This document shows positions 1 through 13,225 of a stretch of 64,000 nt of DNA, one piece after another. Position numbers and translations under genes: made by a program. The notes below the pieces were generated by a model, which had not been told where the DNA came from, ran no database searches, and saw only the letters and a program-made list of their open reading frames with translations. This DNA is from Marsupella aquatica (taxonomy: Eukaryota > Marchantiophyta), in the NCBI GenBank assembly GCA_973895155.1, contig OZ316893.1:25110001-25174000 (forward strand), written 5' to 3'. Positions within the stretch are counted from its first letter, which is position 1, and every line of letters begins with the position of its first letter.

Positions 1-2384
1 CGCACCTGACGTCCTCAGTATACTAGTTTCTGTTGTCACAGATCAATTTATGAACTTCACTTTCTTCTTTCTTCATCATGGTGAAATTGAATGTTGCTTC
101 CTATACGTATATTCTGGTGTTACCTGTTAGGGAAACTAGTTTGGTAATTTTGTCTCATTGTAGTTTTGTTATGCATTTTATTTCAATTCACCTTAGACAA
201 TGTCTATGTTTTCTATTATTGGACTTTAGTATTGTTTTTGCCCCCCTCTTGGTTTTGATTTTCTTTCCCTAGGGCCAACAAGATATGCTTGATGGGACCC
301 CTGGCAGAACTGTTTTACATCATGGGACCCTACAAAACTATTGTTATCAATTAGGACCCCTTTGACACTTTTATGTCAGAAGTTCTTGTATCAGTTCCCA
401 TAATGAATTTTTTCTTACTACTATGACCAACAACAGCTACTGCAAAATTATGGTCAACTGTGCCTAAGCCATGAACTGCACGGTAGAAAACAAGGCCCAA
501 CCTTGGATGGTCAAATGACACGGTTGGGGAGAACAGCGGGATAGTGTCTGCCTGGAACTGTGGCCCAACTGTGATGTAACTTTAGTGAAGACAATATAGT
601 CAATGTGTTCTAGTTTGAATTTTTACTGTACAATGGTTTTTATCAGGTTTATTACGTGCAAGCTACCCATGCTCTTTTCAAGTTGTTTCTGATGTTTTTC
701 TTGGTGCAACTGTCTGTGTGCTTGTAGCAGAAGGGAGTTTCCATCCAACAGCACGAAGGACATGATACAACTTGGCTAGGTGCAGTCATTGCTATGGATG
801 TAAAAACAGGTGGAATATCAAGACTTCTAATACAATATTGGATCAAATAGTCATGACTATTGGCATTTATCAAAACATGTCCTCATGCTCACAATGTAAC
901 ACACTTCTCTCAATATTTTGTCTTACTTTTCACTAGGCCAAAACCTTAGGATGCAAAGCCATCCTATAATTGCAAGTGAAAATGCATTCATATGATCAGG
1001 AAGGATGGAGAGCCCAGCAAACAACCTTTCATCGAGAAATCCAAATGGCCCAAGTTTATCGATACCAAGAGAATATTCAAATGGCTGGAGATGATGAACA
1101 GCAAGAGGGGGAAGAAAGTACCATACACGCAGACAAATTTAACATATCTGAAAAGCCTAACAGCCCAACACATAGTTTTTCCAGCCAGTGCAGCAGGTCA
1201 TGATAAAAAAATTGAGTTCACAGAACAGATTGCAAGAGCTAAGTCTCAAAAGTTAATAATATCATCACTGATCACTAAGCAACAATGAATAGCCTAAGCC
1301 CACAAGAAATCTCCATTGCCATTGCCTTACCTCCGCCCACAATCATGAAAATAGCAAAACCCATGACAAAACAATGATTGCCCCTATAGCTGATGAGACT
1401 AAAGCAACACCACCAAATCCTAACTTATCTGAAGACATAAACCATAATGTCTTCACTAAATGACAGCCAAAGCATGCGTTAGTAAACTATAGGCAATTGC
1501 GTATGGGCAACCCTGACTGCAAATGGAGCGACTTGTTAAGCCATAGAACATACCTGCACAACGACATGGGAAGCTGAGGACCAAACAATGGGTCCATTTT
1601 TAGACCTCCATTTACAAGAACATCCTACAGGGTTCATTAAGAGGGTCGTAGTAGGTAACAAAACTTTCATAAGCGCCCATCAAGCATATACCCCCTAGAT
1701 CCACTGTTTAGGTCTGATCTTATTTTTCAATCCCTCCCATCCTTTATTAGAAAATTTAAATTCTCTTTATATTGCAATTAGTCATACTAAATTGACACTT
1801 CATGTGCGAGGGATACCTAAATCATTTGTTAGCCAACCCTTCCCCGTTGAACTAGTACTCCTCACAGTTTTGTTTTCTAAGTTTATGGTTTCCCCTAAGT
1901 AAAGTCCATAAAAGGGCCCACAACTTCTTAAAAAGAGACTACAACATTTCTTTGTGTGGCCAAACAGTTGTCTACTAGAAAAAGGACATGTGGGGATAAA
2001 AGTGAAGCAAACTCTTTGTAAGGCCATGAGTACTAGTGAGTGGGCACAGGTACCGAGTCCCTGAAACTAAATGTATTGTTGTTGGGTTCAGCTTTGTGGT
2101 GGGGGCCAAACATGCCTCCACGTGTTTTTCTGTGCATATGATTCTGAAAATATAGTGTACAATACTAAAGAGAGCGTATTTATAACAGTTCAGCTTTTGT
2201 GACTAAACCTCTTTAGTCGATAGCCTGGTTTTAATGTGGTAGTAAACTATTCAAGGCATTTCTACCAAGAAATGATTGATGATTCTTTTTTATCTCAAAT
2301 CGTTTTATCACTAAACATTACACGACAAGTTGATTAACTTCTCCTGAGGGGTACTCATGGCCTTTACTTATCTTTTCTGCTCAT
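1..2384. other. Intergenic DNA, no gene seen
   Basis: AT-rich sequence with only short open frames on both strands, mutually overlapping and without splice-like borders or recognisable motifs. A piece at about 280-360 with several 'gggaccc' words faintly resembles the dispersed gatggacccc repeat described elsewhere in the window, but it is too diverged to assign. I see nothing else here. Confidence 0.6.
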
Positions 2385-3335
2385 TGATGGAGATACGGTA
2401 TAGCTAGAAAATTTTAATACCATTTGGGGTGGGTTAACCTGGTTAAGTAAAGTTGAAAATGAAGAGATTATTGGCCCACCATGTTGGGCATAGGGCACAT
2501 ACCTTGATGGAGATACCGTATACCTAGAAAACTTTAATACCATTTGGGGTGGGTTAAGTAAAATTGAAACTGAAGCAACCTATGGACCACCATGTTGGAC
2601 ATAGGGCACATACCTTGATGGAGATACCGTATACCTAGAAAACTTTAATACCATTTGGCCCTGTCTAACCTGGCGGGCAACTTGACGCCTTGCCGGGCAC
2701 GTAAAACCGTCAAATGACGGCCCCAAAACCGGAAGTTTGACGCATATTCACCGAGATTCTCCCAAACTCCCCCGGACCCCCGGACCCTTCCCGAACTCCC
2801 CCCGGCCCCCCTGGACAATTCTCGGACTCCCCCGGACACTTCCCGGACCTCTCCCGACCCGGTTCCCCCGAACCCGGCTCCCCCCCCCACCTGGACCGGC
2901 TCCCCCGAACCCGGACCGGCTCCCCCGAACCCGGACCGGCCTCCCCGGACCAGCTTCCCCCCGACCCCGGCCCCGACCTCTCCCGAACTCGGCCCGGACC
3001 CTTCCCGACCTCCCCCCAGACCCCCCCAAACAATTCCCAGACTCCCCCAGATTCTCGGACCTCTCCTGAACCCGGCTCCCCCGAACCCCCTACGGACCAG
3101 CCCCCCCGACCCCGGCCCGGACCTCTCCCGAACTCAGCCCGAACCTCTCCTGAACTTGTCTAGGCCCAGACTGCTCCTGAACCCGGCTGCTGGGTTGTCG
3201 TTTTGCCGGAGTTTTTCGGCCTGTTTGACGGGCAAGGTCAAACCGGGCCATTTGGGAAGGTTAAGTAAAGTTGAAACTGAAGCGACCTATGGACCACCAT
3301 GCATGTTGGAAGTAGGGCACATACCTTTTGATGAT
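2385..3335. repeat. Three-unit tandem repeat, third unit split by an insertion
   Basis: Units begin at 2385, 2505 and 2616, each with 'tgatggagatac', then 'taataccattt', 'ggttaagtaaa', 'ccaccatg' and 'agggcacatacc'. The period is about 110-120 bp. Unit 3 is broken after 'accattt' at 2656 and resumes at 3251 with 'atttgggaaggttaag'. The intact units show what the empty site looked like, so the boundaries of the inserted element can be read directly. Confidence 0.85.
2657..3250. mobile_element. GC-rich non-autonomous element with imperfect terminal inverted repeats
   Basis: The element starts GGCCCTGTCTAACCT and the reverse complement of its right end reads GGCCCGGTTTGACCT, 12 of 15 positions matching. 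It is flanked by ATTT on both sides (2653-2656 and 3251-3254), while the uninterrupted repeat units have a single ATTT there, so a 4-bp target-site duplication is likely. The core, about 2744-3170, is a cytosine-rich low-complexity tract built from words such as cccggacc, ctcccccgaacc and ggctcccc. Long proline/arginine or glycine-rich frames across it are composition artefacts. There is no transposase. The TIR recalls PIF/Harbinger-type MITEs, but the duplication is not the usual TWA; family uncertain. Confidence 0.75.
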
Positions 3336-3982
3336 TACGAGTCCTACAAAAATTTCTAGGTCTGCACCTGCAAGGCAACTACGGGGAGGAAAGGAGGAGA
3401 GTTGCAAAAAGACAAGCCCAAATATTTCATGTGAACACAATAAAATTTACTCTAATGTACCTCTCCACATTGTAGAATGAAAAACTCAACAATAAAGGCC
3501 AAAAGTCCAGTCACTTTGATGGAAGAATCCATACCACTAAGATATTCCTATGGATCTGGAACACAAGAGACCAAAAAGTGTATATTGAAGGTATCCCTGT
3601 TTTTGCACCTCAACCAGCAACAGCCATTAATATACATAGAAAGAATACTCTAAGTGATGTAACATAACAATTGAATTTATCGTGGTCTAGAGGAAATTTA
3701 TCTATTTTCTGTGCACATGCCACTTAACACAATACTCCCAGTATGGTGCTGCCTTTGGATGTGCATTTAACAAATGGAATTTTCAAGGATGACACTACCC
3801 AGGTATCATTGAAGCCTTTACCATGGATGCCATCCCCACAGACTTCGTAGAATATTGTCTGTACTATACCTCCACATCAACACTCTACCATGACTCCCTA
3901 AATATTCAAGTTCTCCTATCCAGGAGCTCTTATAACTTCCAGAACTGAGTTTTTCCCCATCCCGGTTTGGATAACTACTTCA

Positions 3983-4345
3983 GTATTACTCTGTGAATTT
4001 GAAATTCATAAGACTTGTTTCAGTCAAAGAGCATTTAAAAAATGAAATTAAATACGGTTATTCTGCGTGAATCCCATGGATGGGGGACCCCGCAGGCCAA
4101 ATGGCAAAAGAGCCGCAAATGGAGAGAAAACAAATTAAGAAGAGTAACCAAGGAAAAAGGAAGACCCCCAACAAAGTGATAGGGCACCGACCAAAAGTCC
4201 TCCCAAACCCAAGGCAAACAGCATCATAGCAAAGTCTAGTGCACGACCCAGAACATAGTAGGGGCAGTCAAAAAGCATTTTAACCTTTTTCAAATATTAC
4301 TCTGTGAATTTGAATTTCATAAGACCTGTTTCAGTCAATGAGCAC
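3983..4345. repeat. Direct repeat flanking a 228-bp insertion
   Basis: The phrase 'attactctgtgaatttgaa' followed by 'ttcataagac' and 'tgtttcagtcaa' occurs at about 3983-4028 and again at about 4297-4338. Between them, 'cagtcaaagagcattt' (4021-4036) and 'cagtcaaaaagcattt' (4265-4280) differ at one base and look like a target-site duplication around 4037-4264. On the minus strand the insert is T/G-rich like the truncated LINE tails elsewhere in the window, but the A-run at its left end is on the wrong side for a simple minus-strand LINE insertion. Confidence 0.45.
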
Positions 4346-4649
4346 TTTACCCCTTTTCAAATTTGCTCCCGGGGTAAACAACGTCCTCAATTATCAGTTT
4401 TCATGCTCAAAAACTTCTGAATCTCAGTTGAGTAGTTGAGATGAGGCCTTTGCACCTCATCGCATCTGGGGGTGCATCTCAGTTGGGCAGCTGAGATTGA
4501 CTCAATCTCTGCTGACCTCACCAAGATAGGTGTATTGACCAAAAATAAAGGGCAAATAAAGGAACACTGAAATTTTGAACAAAAAAATATGGAATTATTT
4601 TGTGTCCGTACTATATGGACACCCACCCAGTTCTGCCGACTGTATTTTT

Positions 4650-5014
4650 CATTATAGTTATCTCCATCAGTCAGCCTGATATCAGCTTGCCACCTCATCT
4701 CAAACGTTCCGCAGCCCCCATAGTGAAAAAAATTTCAAAAAAACAAAATGTTCAACTCGGCGAACTCTTTAAGATGAGGTGGCAAGGTGATATAAGATGA
4801 GGTGGCAAGGTGATATAAGGTTGACTGATAGAGATTACTGATAATTGATGATATCTCAATTTAAAATTTTCTCCCTATTAAAATGTTCAACTCGGCAAAC
4901 TCTTTTAGATGAGGTGGCAAGCTGATATAAGATGAGGTGGCAAGCTGATGTAAGGCTGACTGATAGAGATTACTGATAATTGATGATATCTCAGTTTATA
5001 ATTTGCTCCCTATT
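4650..5014. repeat. Tandem duplication (135 bp x 2) with an inverted partial copy upstream
   Basis: Units 4745-4879 and 4880-5014 each run from 'aaaatgttcaactcggc' to 'ctccctatt'. Inside each unit 'agatgaggtggcaag' plus 'tgatataa' is itself repeated twice. Upstream, about 4655-4705, 'atcagcttgccacctcatct' is the reverse complement of the inner repeat, so the region can fold into a hairpin of roughly 50-bp arms. No coding potential is seen. It may be a MITE relic that later duplicated. Confidence 0.75.
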
Positions 5015-7835
5015 CACATATTTTTTCTTACATTTATACATTTCAGTGTGCATTTTTAAAGCTTCTGATTCCGCCCAACTAAAGTCAGCTCTCGAGTATA
5101 CGCTTGTGGATCCACTATAGGATAGTTTGGGTCCACTTTGAGGATTTCTGAGTGCATATGACATTTGCATGACAATTTTCACCACAAGAAACCCTTCTGT
5201 TTAGTTGTTATCTGGCTTATGCTGTTCATGCTAACGTCTTTGATTCCCTCACCACATGCATCAGCCTGGCTCATGGGTTGACCTCATGTGTTTCTGTTGT
5301 TTTTTGTGTGACGTCTGAAGGCAGTAGTCAGTCAAAATGGCAGCCACTAAGACGGAAGTCAATAATATGATTAAATCCTTAGTTTTTGTGGGTTGATTGA
5401 ATTTCTCATTATATAAAGAGACAGGAAAACCAAAGTACTACGAGGAGGGATCCAGGAAAGGGATACCATCAAAAGAGCAACCCGCTATATTTATGTTTAG
5501 GGCGGCAAAAATTCTTTGAATTCCACCCCAGTGAAAGTTTGCGCATCTTTCACAAATTCAGGTTTGTGTCCTACTAGACAGCTTCCCATCTAGCCACATA
5601 AACACACTAGCCCTATTTACTGTCAGAAATCAACCTACACAAATTAGATACAGAATAATTGTAGCCTCTCCCCTCGGAAAAAGTAATAAAAACCATCAAA
5701 ATTAGGCTGAAACTGACAACTTAATGTCAATGAGCACCTAAATGAAGAAAAACAAAATCGGGCGGAGTCTCCATTCTGGAACCAAAGCGATTTGGGTAGC
5801 ATGAACCAAGGCAATTTGGGTAGCACGGGATCATGTATGGCATTGGTTCAAACACTGTGCATAACTATGAAATTGTAGTGTAAGGAGGCACCGGAGCAGT
5901 TATATTTTGGGCAGGTGGCACTTGTGGATTGACAAGCCTAAGCTCTGTACAATCATATTATGATTGTTAGATCTATGTATGGTCAGATCTTGGACTCACA
6001 AGTTTGGCAAGTAATCACTAAAACTTTCTAAACACCTCTTTGTATCATTCACAAGCCTTCACCTGGTAGCAAAAGTGCAAAGTTTGTGAGGAAAGAAATA
6101 CTGGTATGGAGGTGTGCACCTCAAGAGTCATGCCAAATGATATAATATTTTTTATTCCTATGTGAGTCATTTGTAGTGGTGCGCAGTTGCACATACTCCA
6201 AGTTCCCACTATATAGAACGATCACAGGGAACAAATAGCTTATATATGTAGAGAGATTACAGGGAATATTTGGGAACATTTATACTGCTATACTCGCAAT
6301 CGAGCCCATATGCTTTTTGGGCAGTAGGACTATCCTTGTACAGTCCAGTAATTAGACAGAATGTTCAAAATTCTAAGAGAAAGTAAGGTGAACAGAAAAA
6401 ACATTATTCTCTTAGTTTTTATTATGTGCTAGTTTAAATGCGTCACTGCTAGTCACCATGCAAAGCTCAAAAATGTTTGCAAAATGCCCTACTGAAAGGA
6501 GGCAATTTGCACTGTTGCCCAATGTCATCCACCACTACGGTCTTGCAATTGCTGAAGTGCTGTACCATTCTGTTGAAATGGTGGTGAACAGTTGAATCCG
6601 TGTTGGGGGGCCATCCAGCAGTATGGGCGTGGTATTATAGTTGACATTTGTAATAACCATCCTCCAACTTAGAGTAGAAATTAATTAAGTGCCCAAATTC
6701 AGTAGTTCAAGGGTCAATCATTGAACAAGTCTGTTGGGTTACCTTAAACCTTGCTGAAGGATTACCACTTGGAAATGCATCCATCCTGGACGAGTGGATT
6801 GAACTAGTCCAGCACTCCATGTTTTGCAGCTCAGTTAGCCATCTGGAAATCAGATTGAGGGTCAAGAAAGCAATAGTCAAACGCTGTTGCTCTGGTGTTT
6901 TTTCTAACGGATAATTGGGGTGGGGGAGTTTTCTCCTCTTCCTTCAAAATATCAAAAAAATAAATATGTCCACAGTAAATAGAGATTGTATTTTGCTGTA
7001 TCAAAAACCAACCTGGAACCCTTGGCACTCTATTTGACTCAATTTTAACAATCGGTTTGACTCTGTAGATTTTTTAAATTGTTGACTCTGTAGATAGTCA
7101 ACAATTGGGTCATTTTTGGGCATATCAATAAAGGGGACTGAGGCTCAGGTCTGCCTGTTTCTATTATCAGTTGTTTGAATTGCTGGATTCTAAAACTACT
7201 AAATGTGGGTGTAATAACATTACATCTGATTGTTTCAGAAGATTAAAAAAAACTAGTGACTGTTGACCACCTGAGTGCACTTTCTGGTGGTCTATTATAT
7301 GCATGACCTGCTGCAAGGTTAAGAATTCATGCCATTTTCTATACCTTCAAGAAGAGATTGTAAGACTATGAATCAAGTTATTATGATCCAGATGTCAAAT
7401 AACAACTCACAGTCAATTTTTTATTCTTCAGAGGGGACGTAGCCCATCAATATCAACCAAGGTGGCAAAGCTGCCTCTGAAGTGGTGACTTGCTCAAGGG
7501 GGGTTTCCCGCTTAAAAATAAAATAATAAACCTTCTGATCAGCTACGCACAAAAGACATGTAAGGTAAGTTGAGGGGAGAAACCTGGACAAGGAAAATTC
7601 TAACCTAATTAAGCCATGACACCCTTTAGACTGGAACTTGGCCCTTGTGAGGACTCAGAGGGGTTCCCTATCTTGATGTGCAGCATCCTTAAGTACTGTG
7701 GATTAATGTTGGCTCTCAGGTTAGTCCAGCACTACCCGTAATTGCCGTAGCAAGGGTGTAGACTACATACATAAGTGTATTTTCATCTACATGTGCATAT
7801 GTGCATTTATCCCTTGTTGAAGATGATACTACCGT
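5015..7835. other. Intergenic DNA, nothing recognised
   Basis: Read on both strands: short overlapping open frames only, no splice-like architecture, no terminal repeats and no RNA gene that I can support. Confidence 0.5.
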
Positions 7836-8730
7836 CTTCCCCCAAACACAAGGCCCGGGCGCTGTGTTTGAGTTTGAAGTCAATGTTTTCATTTTTTGGA
7901 CTTGTGGTGCTATGTCCGAAATGTGGCGTTGTGTTCAAATTTAAGGTAATGTGCTTGAATTTTGGCATTGTGAGATGCATGTAGGGTGTAAGTATGAATG
8001 ATAGGCATAGAAGTTATGTGTATTAGAGAGGAGTGTGTTCAAGTTTAGGTTGTTTGACTTCCCAAAAATATCTGCTCAGGTCAAAGGATGTGTAGCTAAA
8101 TAATTGAACCACTGAAATTACACAAGGGGGGATATCAAATTTGCAATAGAAAACAAAACCTGACAAACCATAGGTATCAAATGTACTATTATCACTTAGT
8201 AAAACATATTAGTCCACTTTTCATAGTTGTTTGGTTTACTGTGGCCAATTTGCTCGTTTCTATTATTTAATTTTTCTTCATGCAGTCTGAAATGTTTGTG
8301 AGACTGCTTTGTTTCTATTGGAGTGCCTCGATCTTGAGGGCAATGGAAAATTGGAAACAGAGAAAATGAGTTGTCAGACCTAATTATGCACGTAGGCACT
8401 ATGGGTTTCTTTGATGAGACGCCATGGCGTCAGTCAGAGGTTGGTGAAAGTCCATTGAAAGTTCACACAACAAAAGAGTCTTATCGATACTTCTGGATTG
8501 CTGCTTAACATTTTGGAAACAGCACACACTTCTCCGAAAATGAAGGATTTTGAAATTAGTTTACATTTCTCAAAGGACAATGGACTTCATAAGTTGAAAG
8601 AGCGAATGTGTCGGACTATTTTAGTATTGTAGTTGCAACCCGGTTACCTTTCTCCTATAATCACTTGTGCACATTTACGAACACAAAGTCAGTTTCAAAC
8701 ACAGCGCCCGGGCACTCTGTTCGGGGGAAG
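7836..8730. mobile_element. Possible transposon relic bounded by inverted arms
   Basis: The left arm (7836-about 7871) begins cttcccccaaacacaaggcc and continues with cgggcgctgtgtttga. The reverse complement of the right arm (about 8695-8730) begins cttcccccgaacagagtgcc and continues with cgggcgctgtgtttga. About 30 of 36 positions agree. The 895-bp span between the outer ends is AT-rich and has no transposase. This is the layout of a non-autonomous DNA element, but no target-site duplication is obvious just outside the arms. Confidence 0.5.
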
Positions 8731-9459
8731 AGAGTAGTGGCACAGATACGCTGTCAATGCTGGCTGCCTGCCGGTTGTTGCCCGAGCCATGGGAAAGTGA
8801 TATGGGTATAAACCATAAGAATTGGAACAGAATTTTATCCTGTAGGCTATGGTCACAAAGTAGATCGGTCCACTTGGATGGTGAAGGTGATGGATTCAAA
8901 CTCCATGCACACACATTCACTTTGCCCCAAACCCCTCCCAAAAGCGGGGTTCAGAACAAGCTCTTCTGACACTTTCAGACAATGGCATCAATGGAGTGGT
9001 TTCCAGAGTTTGGGTGTATAATTGAGAGTCCAATAAGTTTAAACAGCTACCTCTAAAACGAGCAAGCTATATCCAAATGCACTTCCAGAGATTTCTCTGC
9101 CTAGCTGAATCTTCACTCGATATTCGGGAACTTTCAACTTTTTCCCAGTCTCCAAGATATGATCGAGGCCATCCATTTGGGACACTCGATTGCAGTTAGC
9201 TTTACAAAAAGTTAAAGTTCGGGTGGGGGCAGTTTGTTTCTTTGTCTCATTGCTGATAATACAAGGACTCAAGGAGTGAAGTGGGGCCCCTTTTTTTTCA
9301 TTTGCAGTACATTTTTGTCCTAGTTTCTACCTTGTTGGATTACGTGCTTGAGTGCTCCCTCGCTCATCACCTTCCTGGATGCGCTCCTGACACATTGTCT
9401 CCACAAAGCTGAGTTTGCCCATCGGTGGGCTTTGGGTGTTGTGCTTTTTGGGCGGTGCT
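8731..9459. other. Intergenic DNA, nothing recognised
   Basis: Only short open frames overlapping on both strands. An A/T-rich stretch near 9290 leads into the T/G-rich fragment that follows. No gene is supported. Confidence 0.5.
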
Positions 9460-9545
9460 TCTTTTATTTCTTTGCCTGGTTTTTCTTGGCCCTTTGGTTG
9501 TCCCCCTTGATTAGGTCTTTTGCTTGAGAGATCATGTCTCCTAAT
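9460..9545 (+). repeat. Dispersed T/G-rich repeat fragment (LINE 3'UTR-like)
   Basis: The words 'cttggccctttggttgtccc' and 'atcatgtctcc' in the same order and spacing recur at 26663-26730 and 26768-26838. Their style (T/G-rich plus strand, 'ggcccttt', 'gtcccc') resembles the 3' part of the LINE at 49350-49740. I read this as the tail of a 5'-truncated non-LTR element; the family is an inference. Confidence 0.5.
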
Positions 9546-12500
9546 TGGACGACCTTTGGTTTTGACAGTTTGAAATATATATTGTTGGAGTTCTTTTCAT
9601 CTGGAAGTTTGGTTCATTCTTATTTTGAGTCATTTATACTAAAAGTGTACCCACAAGTCCCAGATCTTCTCCAGAGAACCATGTGCGCGACTGTGTGGAG
9701 TGGGTCCCTAAGTTGTCTTTTAAATTGTCCTGTTAACACCACAAGTCCAGATATTCTCTAGAGAAATATGGGAACTTTGATTAATTTGGAGTGGGTTCCT
9801 GGAACTTGTCTTTCACCAAATTACTCTATCACCAATTACTTCAGTAGCTTTACAAGAACTTGCAGGCCATAAGAGGATTCCAAAAACTCCTTAGCCCCAA
9901 TACCCTTTCTTTAGTATCTAAAATTTAAACAGGCAAAGTAAATTAGTTTACAAAAAGGGACAAATAAAATACAATGAAGAACAAGCAAATGAAGTCGACA
10001 GCCGACAAAGACGGAACCCAAAAGAAGTGAGCTAAGGGAAACCCCAAAAACCTAGAGGAAAAGGAACAACACGCAAAGATCTACCAAAGCCAATGTGATG
10101 AGCTAATGGTCTATATTTAGTGTCACAAGTAAGCCTGGAAGTGGGGCATGGATGTCCTCTAAAGGGGCAATCCTCTGCAGAGGCACACAGCTACAGATGT
10201 TTCAATTGATTGATTACTTCAGCTTTGAGCATGATGTACCATCACCAAAATCTGGTGGCAAAAGTGTGTGGTCAAAACCCAGAGTGGTGGTCCCACGGAT
10301 TTGAGATTCCCCATCGATGAATGCAGCAAGCTGCTGTCCAGGCTGTTGTCAATTAAAGGAACCCACTAAAGTGAGGATAGAGTCTCCCAAAGATCAAATT
10401 GCAAGCCGAAGGTACCTATCTGGCCATCTGGGTGACTCTCATGCTGCATATTTTGCCTCTATGGTCGTTGCTGCCCATGCCACTGCTGCCCTGCTATAGT
10501 TGCCCTCCAGTTTGCTTTGGTAGTTTCAGTGCTCCTCACTGTTGGACAGCCACCCTTACTCATGCAACTTGTCCCCACTTTCCTTTAGTTGTTGATTCTC
10601 TTCAAAGCAGCGCTTTGCTTAGACAAAAAATAAAGCCCAATAAGAAATCGGGAGTAATAAGTTAGACCCTGAAAAGGTCAAAGGCAACAAACCACAGTGT
10701 TTTCTTTCCTTTCATTCTACTGTTGTCAACAACTCCCACCAAAATAAACATCTGGACCCCATCTGTTTTTATTCGATTAAGATTGAATTGGAGCGCACTG
10801 CACAGGGCCTTCCTATGGTGAATCCGAAGTCAGCAGTGTTACTGCAACAGCAAATGCCAGTTTCACCTCCTTAAATGTAACCTCTTCCATTTTCTTGTGA
10901 ACTTACTGTATTTCGGTCTGCTGTCTAGCTTGTCTCCTGCATTCTTCCATTCTTTAGTCGTCTTGAGGCATAGTTTCCTGTTTGTAATGGTCAAAATTTC
11001 TGAACCTAATGTGCAGGACTTCTGCTTCGTAGAGAAAGGCAGGGACGGCGTCAGCATTGTGTGCCGCTGTCGTGGGTCACCACATGTGTCTCACATCTAA
11101 ATTGTAATAGTAATTTCCCCTGTTCAGTGTACCGCAGATTACTTAGAAACAGAACAGTCCCTTTCGTTCCTTCAAAGTTGTACAACTGATCTGGTTAAAT
11201 ATCGAATCTTCTCCACTACAGTGGCTTTCGAGGCGTGGTATACTTCACTAATATCCTGCGCAATACTTTTGGCGTCGAACGAAGCACCTAGAAGTCCTGT
11301 ACGTCCCAATCCAACCGCATACAGACCTCTTTCACCTTTCCACAATTGTTGCAAAGATGGCTTCGGAAAACCATCTTGGGCAAAGAAATTCTCTTCATCC
11401 CGTATTAGAGGGCATTACATATGAGTCAAGATGAGTACAATCTCTTTCACAATCGCCTAGAAACAACTTAAGGTCACAGAATTATGATCAGTACACTACT
11501 GCACTAGAGAGTGAATTAAATTTTTGAATCTCATTATGATTTCTTAGGAAACTGGTAACTCACTTCTCGTCGGCGGTTATTGACAATCAGACAGAACGCC
11601 AATCATAATTCCATACATTGACTTCCAATCATAATTATGTATGGAATGTTTTCAGAGAGTGCTGAAAGTGAGAAATGATAACCCTTAGACTATCGACACA
11701 CTTTCAAGAGGAATGCCTAGAGTTGGCCCACATCGAGAAGGCAAGAAGACAAGTAGATAGAATTATGATTGGCATAAGCAGTGCAACTAACAGAAACGCA
11801 GTCAATCTCTGCACTTTCTGCACTCATTCGGAAGGTTAGTTTGGAAGGTAACCTTCTGCCGCTGCGGGATTCTTAACTGCCATGCTATGTTGTTTTATTT
11901 AATTAGTTACTTATTACTTCTAGAATTGAACCACAATTCACAAAAAAGGTAGGCAGTTTGTTACTCGCGGTAAATAAAACTGAGTTGCAGGCCTACTTAG
12001 GGTAAATAAAACAGTTATTTTTGATTATTTTTTAATGAACATTTACGGCATGGCATCCTCAATTTTACCAAAATCCTGCTGCAAACACGAATGTTGGCAT
12101 AATTTCATTGTGTAAACCAATCCATTCCTGTTTGCAGCGCGCCATGATGATGTGGCGTGCTGTGGAGTCAGGAATTTTGGAAGGGACCTCTAGTGGGGTC
12201 CGTAATTATAAGTAGAGTAACAACAAGTCACATATCCAAAGCAAATCACCTAAATAACTACAGCAAAGTGAGGCTTGACTGAATCCAGAGAACAGGAAGA
12301 GATCGACCAGTAAGATCTGAGCAAGTATCCATCAGCAAACCTCCTAAAATGATTAACCATGTGCAAAAGCAAAGAACCAGGAAAAGTAACATTAAAAACC
12401 AAGGATCACGGCAAAAGTAAAGAGAGTAACAGGACCCCAAACTAGATGAGATCAAGGAGGGTCGAAAGCCTACAGAGGAGGCAGCTTCACAAGAAAACAC

Positions 12501-13225
12501 CCCTCCACCAGGAAGAAAAGCCCTCCATCACAAACAAAGTCACACCAGCTTACCAACCAACCCTTGCCAGCGACCTCCACCCTTCTTCAAATGTTGAGTA
12601 AGCCTTTGTTCCTTTGTAAGTTTCATACACATACAAATCTTTATTTTAACACCCATTTCAGAGAGTCTGACCTGCTCCTTTTCCAACCAACAATGAGCCT
12701 TCCATCGTGGCCCGTTGGCAATACCCCAAACAGAATTCCAGAGTTTAAGAGGGACCCCGTCGCTTCTTGTTAGTGTTGCCCCAAGAATGGGATGAACAGC
12801 CTCACACTGAAAAGGCAGAACCTGTGACCCTAAAGCCTATTGAATGATCTGTGCAATCCCCAACCAAATTCTCTGAGATTCAGGACACAACCACTAATAA
12901 TGAAGGATATTTTCAGGGGCAGAATTGTTGCATCTAATAAGGGGGGCTTTACAAGACCGCATGGCCGTTCAGTCTCTCCATCAAAAGCAAATGGATATTT
13001 CCTTACACAAAAAGTTAAAATGCCTAATCCAAAATGTGTCAGGTCTGGAACCAATCAATGCAATTCCCTGAAAATAAGTGGCCCTTTGCTCCAGGTGTTT
13101 TAGACCCCCTCTCAAGTGGAGGTCCAAGTTTCTGACAAACAAGCTTGCACACATCATCAAAAAAGGGGGGCCCACAAAGGCCCCACTGACACATGACTAG
13201 ATTCATTTATGCTTTTGCTTGATTG
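9546..13225. other. Intergenic DNA with degraded repeat-like stretches
   Basis: No gene is supported. About 12300-12600 is A/C-rich on the plus strand, that is T/G-rich on the minus strand, and looks like another decayed LINE tail in reverse orientation. About 12130-12205 shares 'gatgtg', 'gctgtgg', 'ggaattttgga' and a 'ggggtc' word in order with 40694-40755, suggesting an old dispersed repeat. Confidence 0.4.

Noticed and set aside
2645-3069. Gly/Arg/Pro-rich open frames on both strands
   Set aside because: They are caused by the C-rich low-complexity core of the TIR element; several frames are open at once.
8855-8925. tRNA-like T-arm 'tggattcaaactcca'
   Set aside because: No acceptor stem can be paired with the flanking bases and no D-arm or anticodon arm is present.
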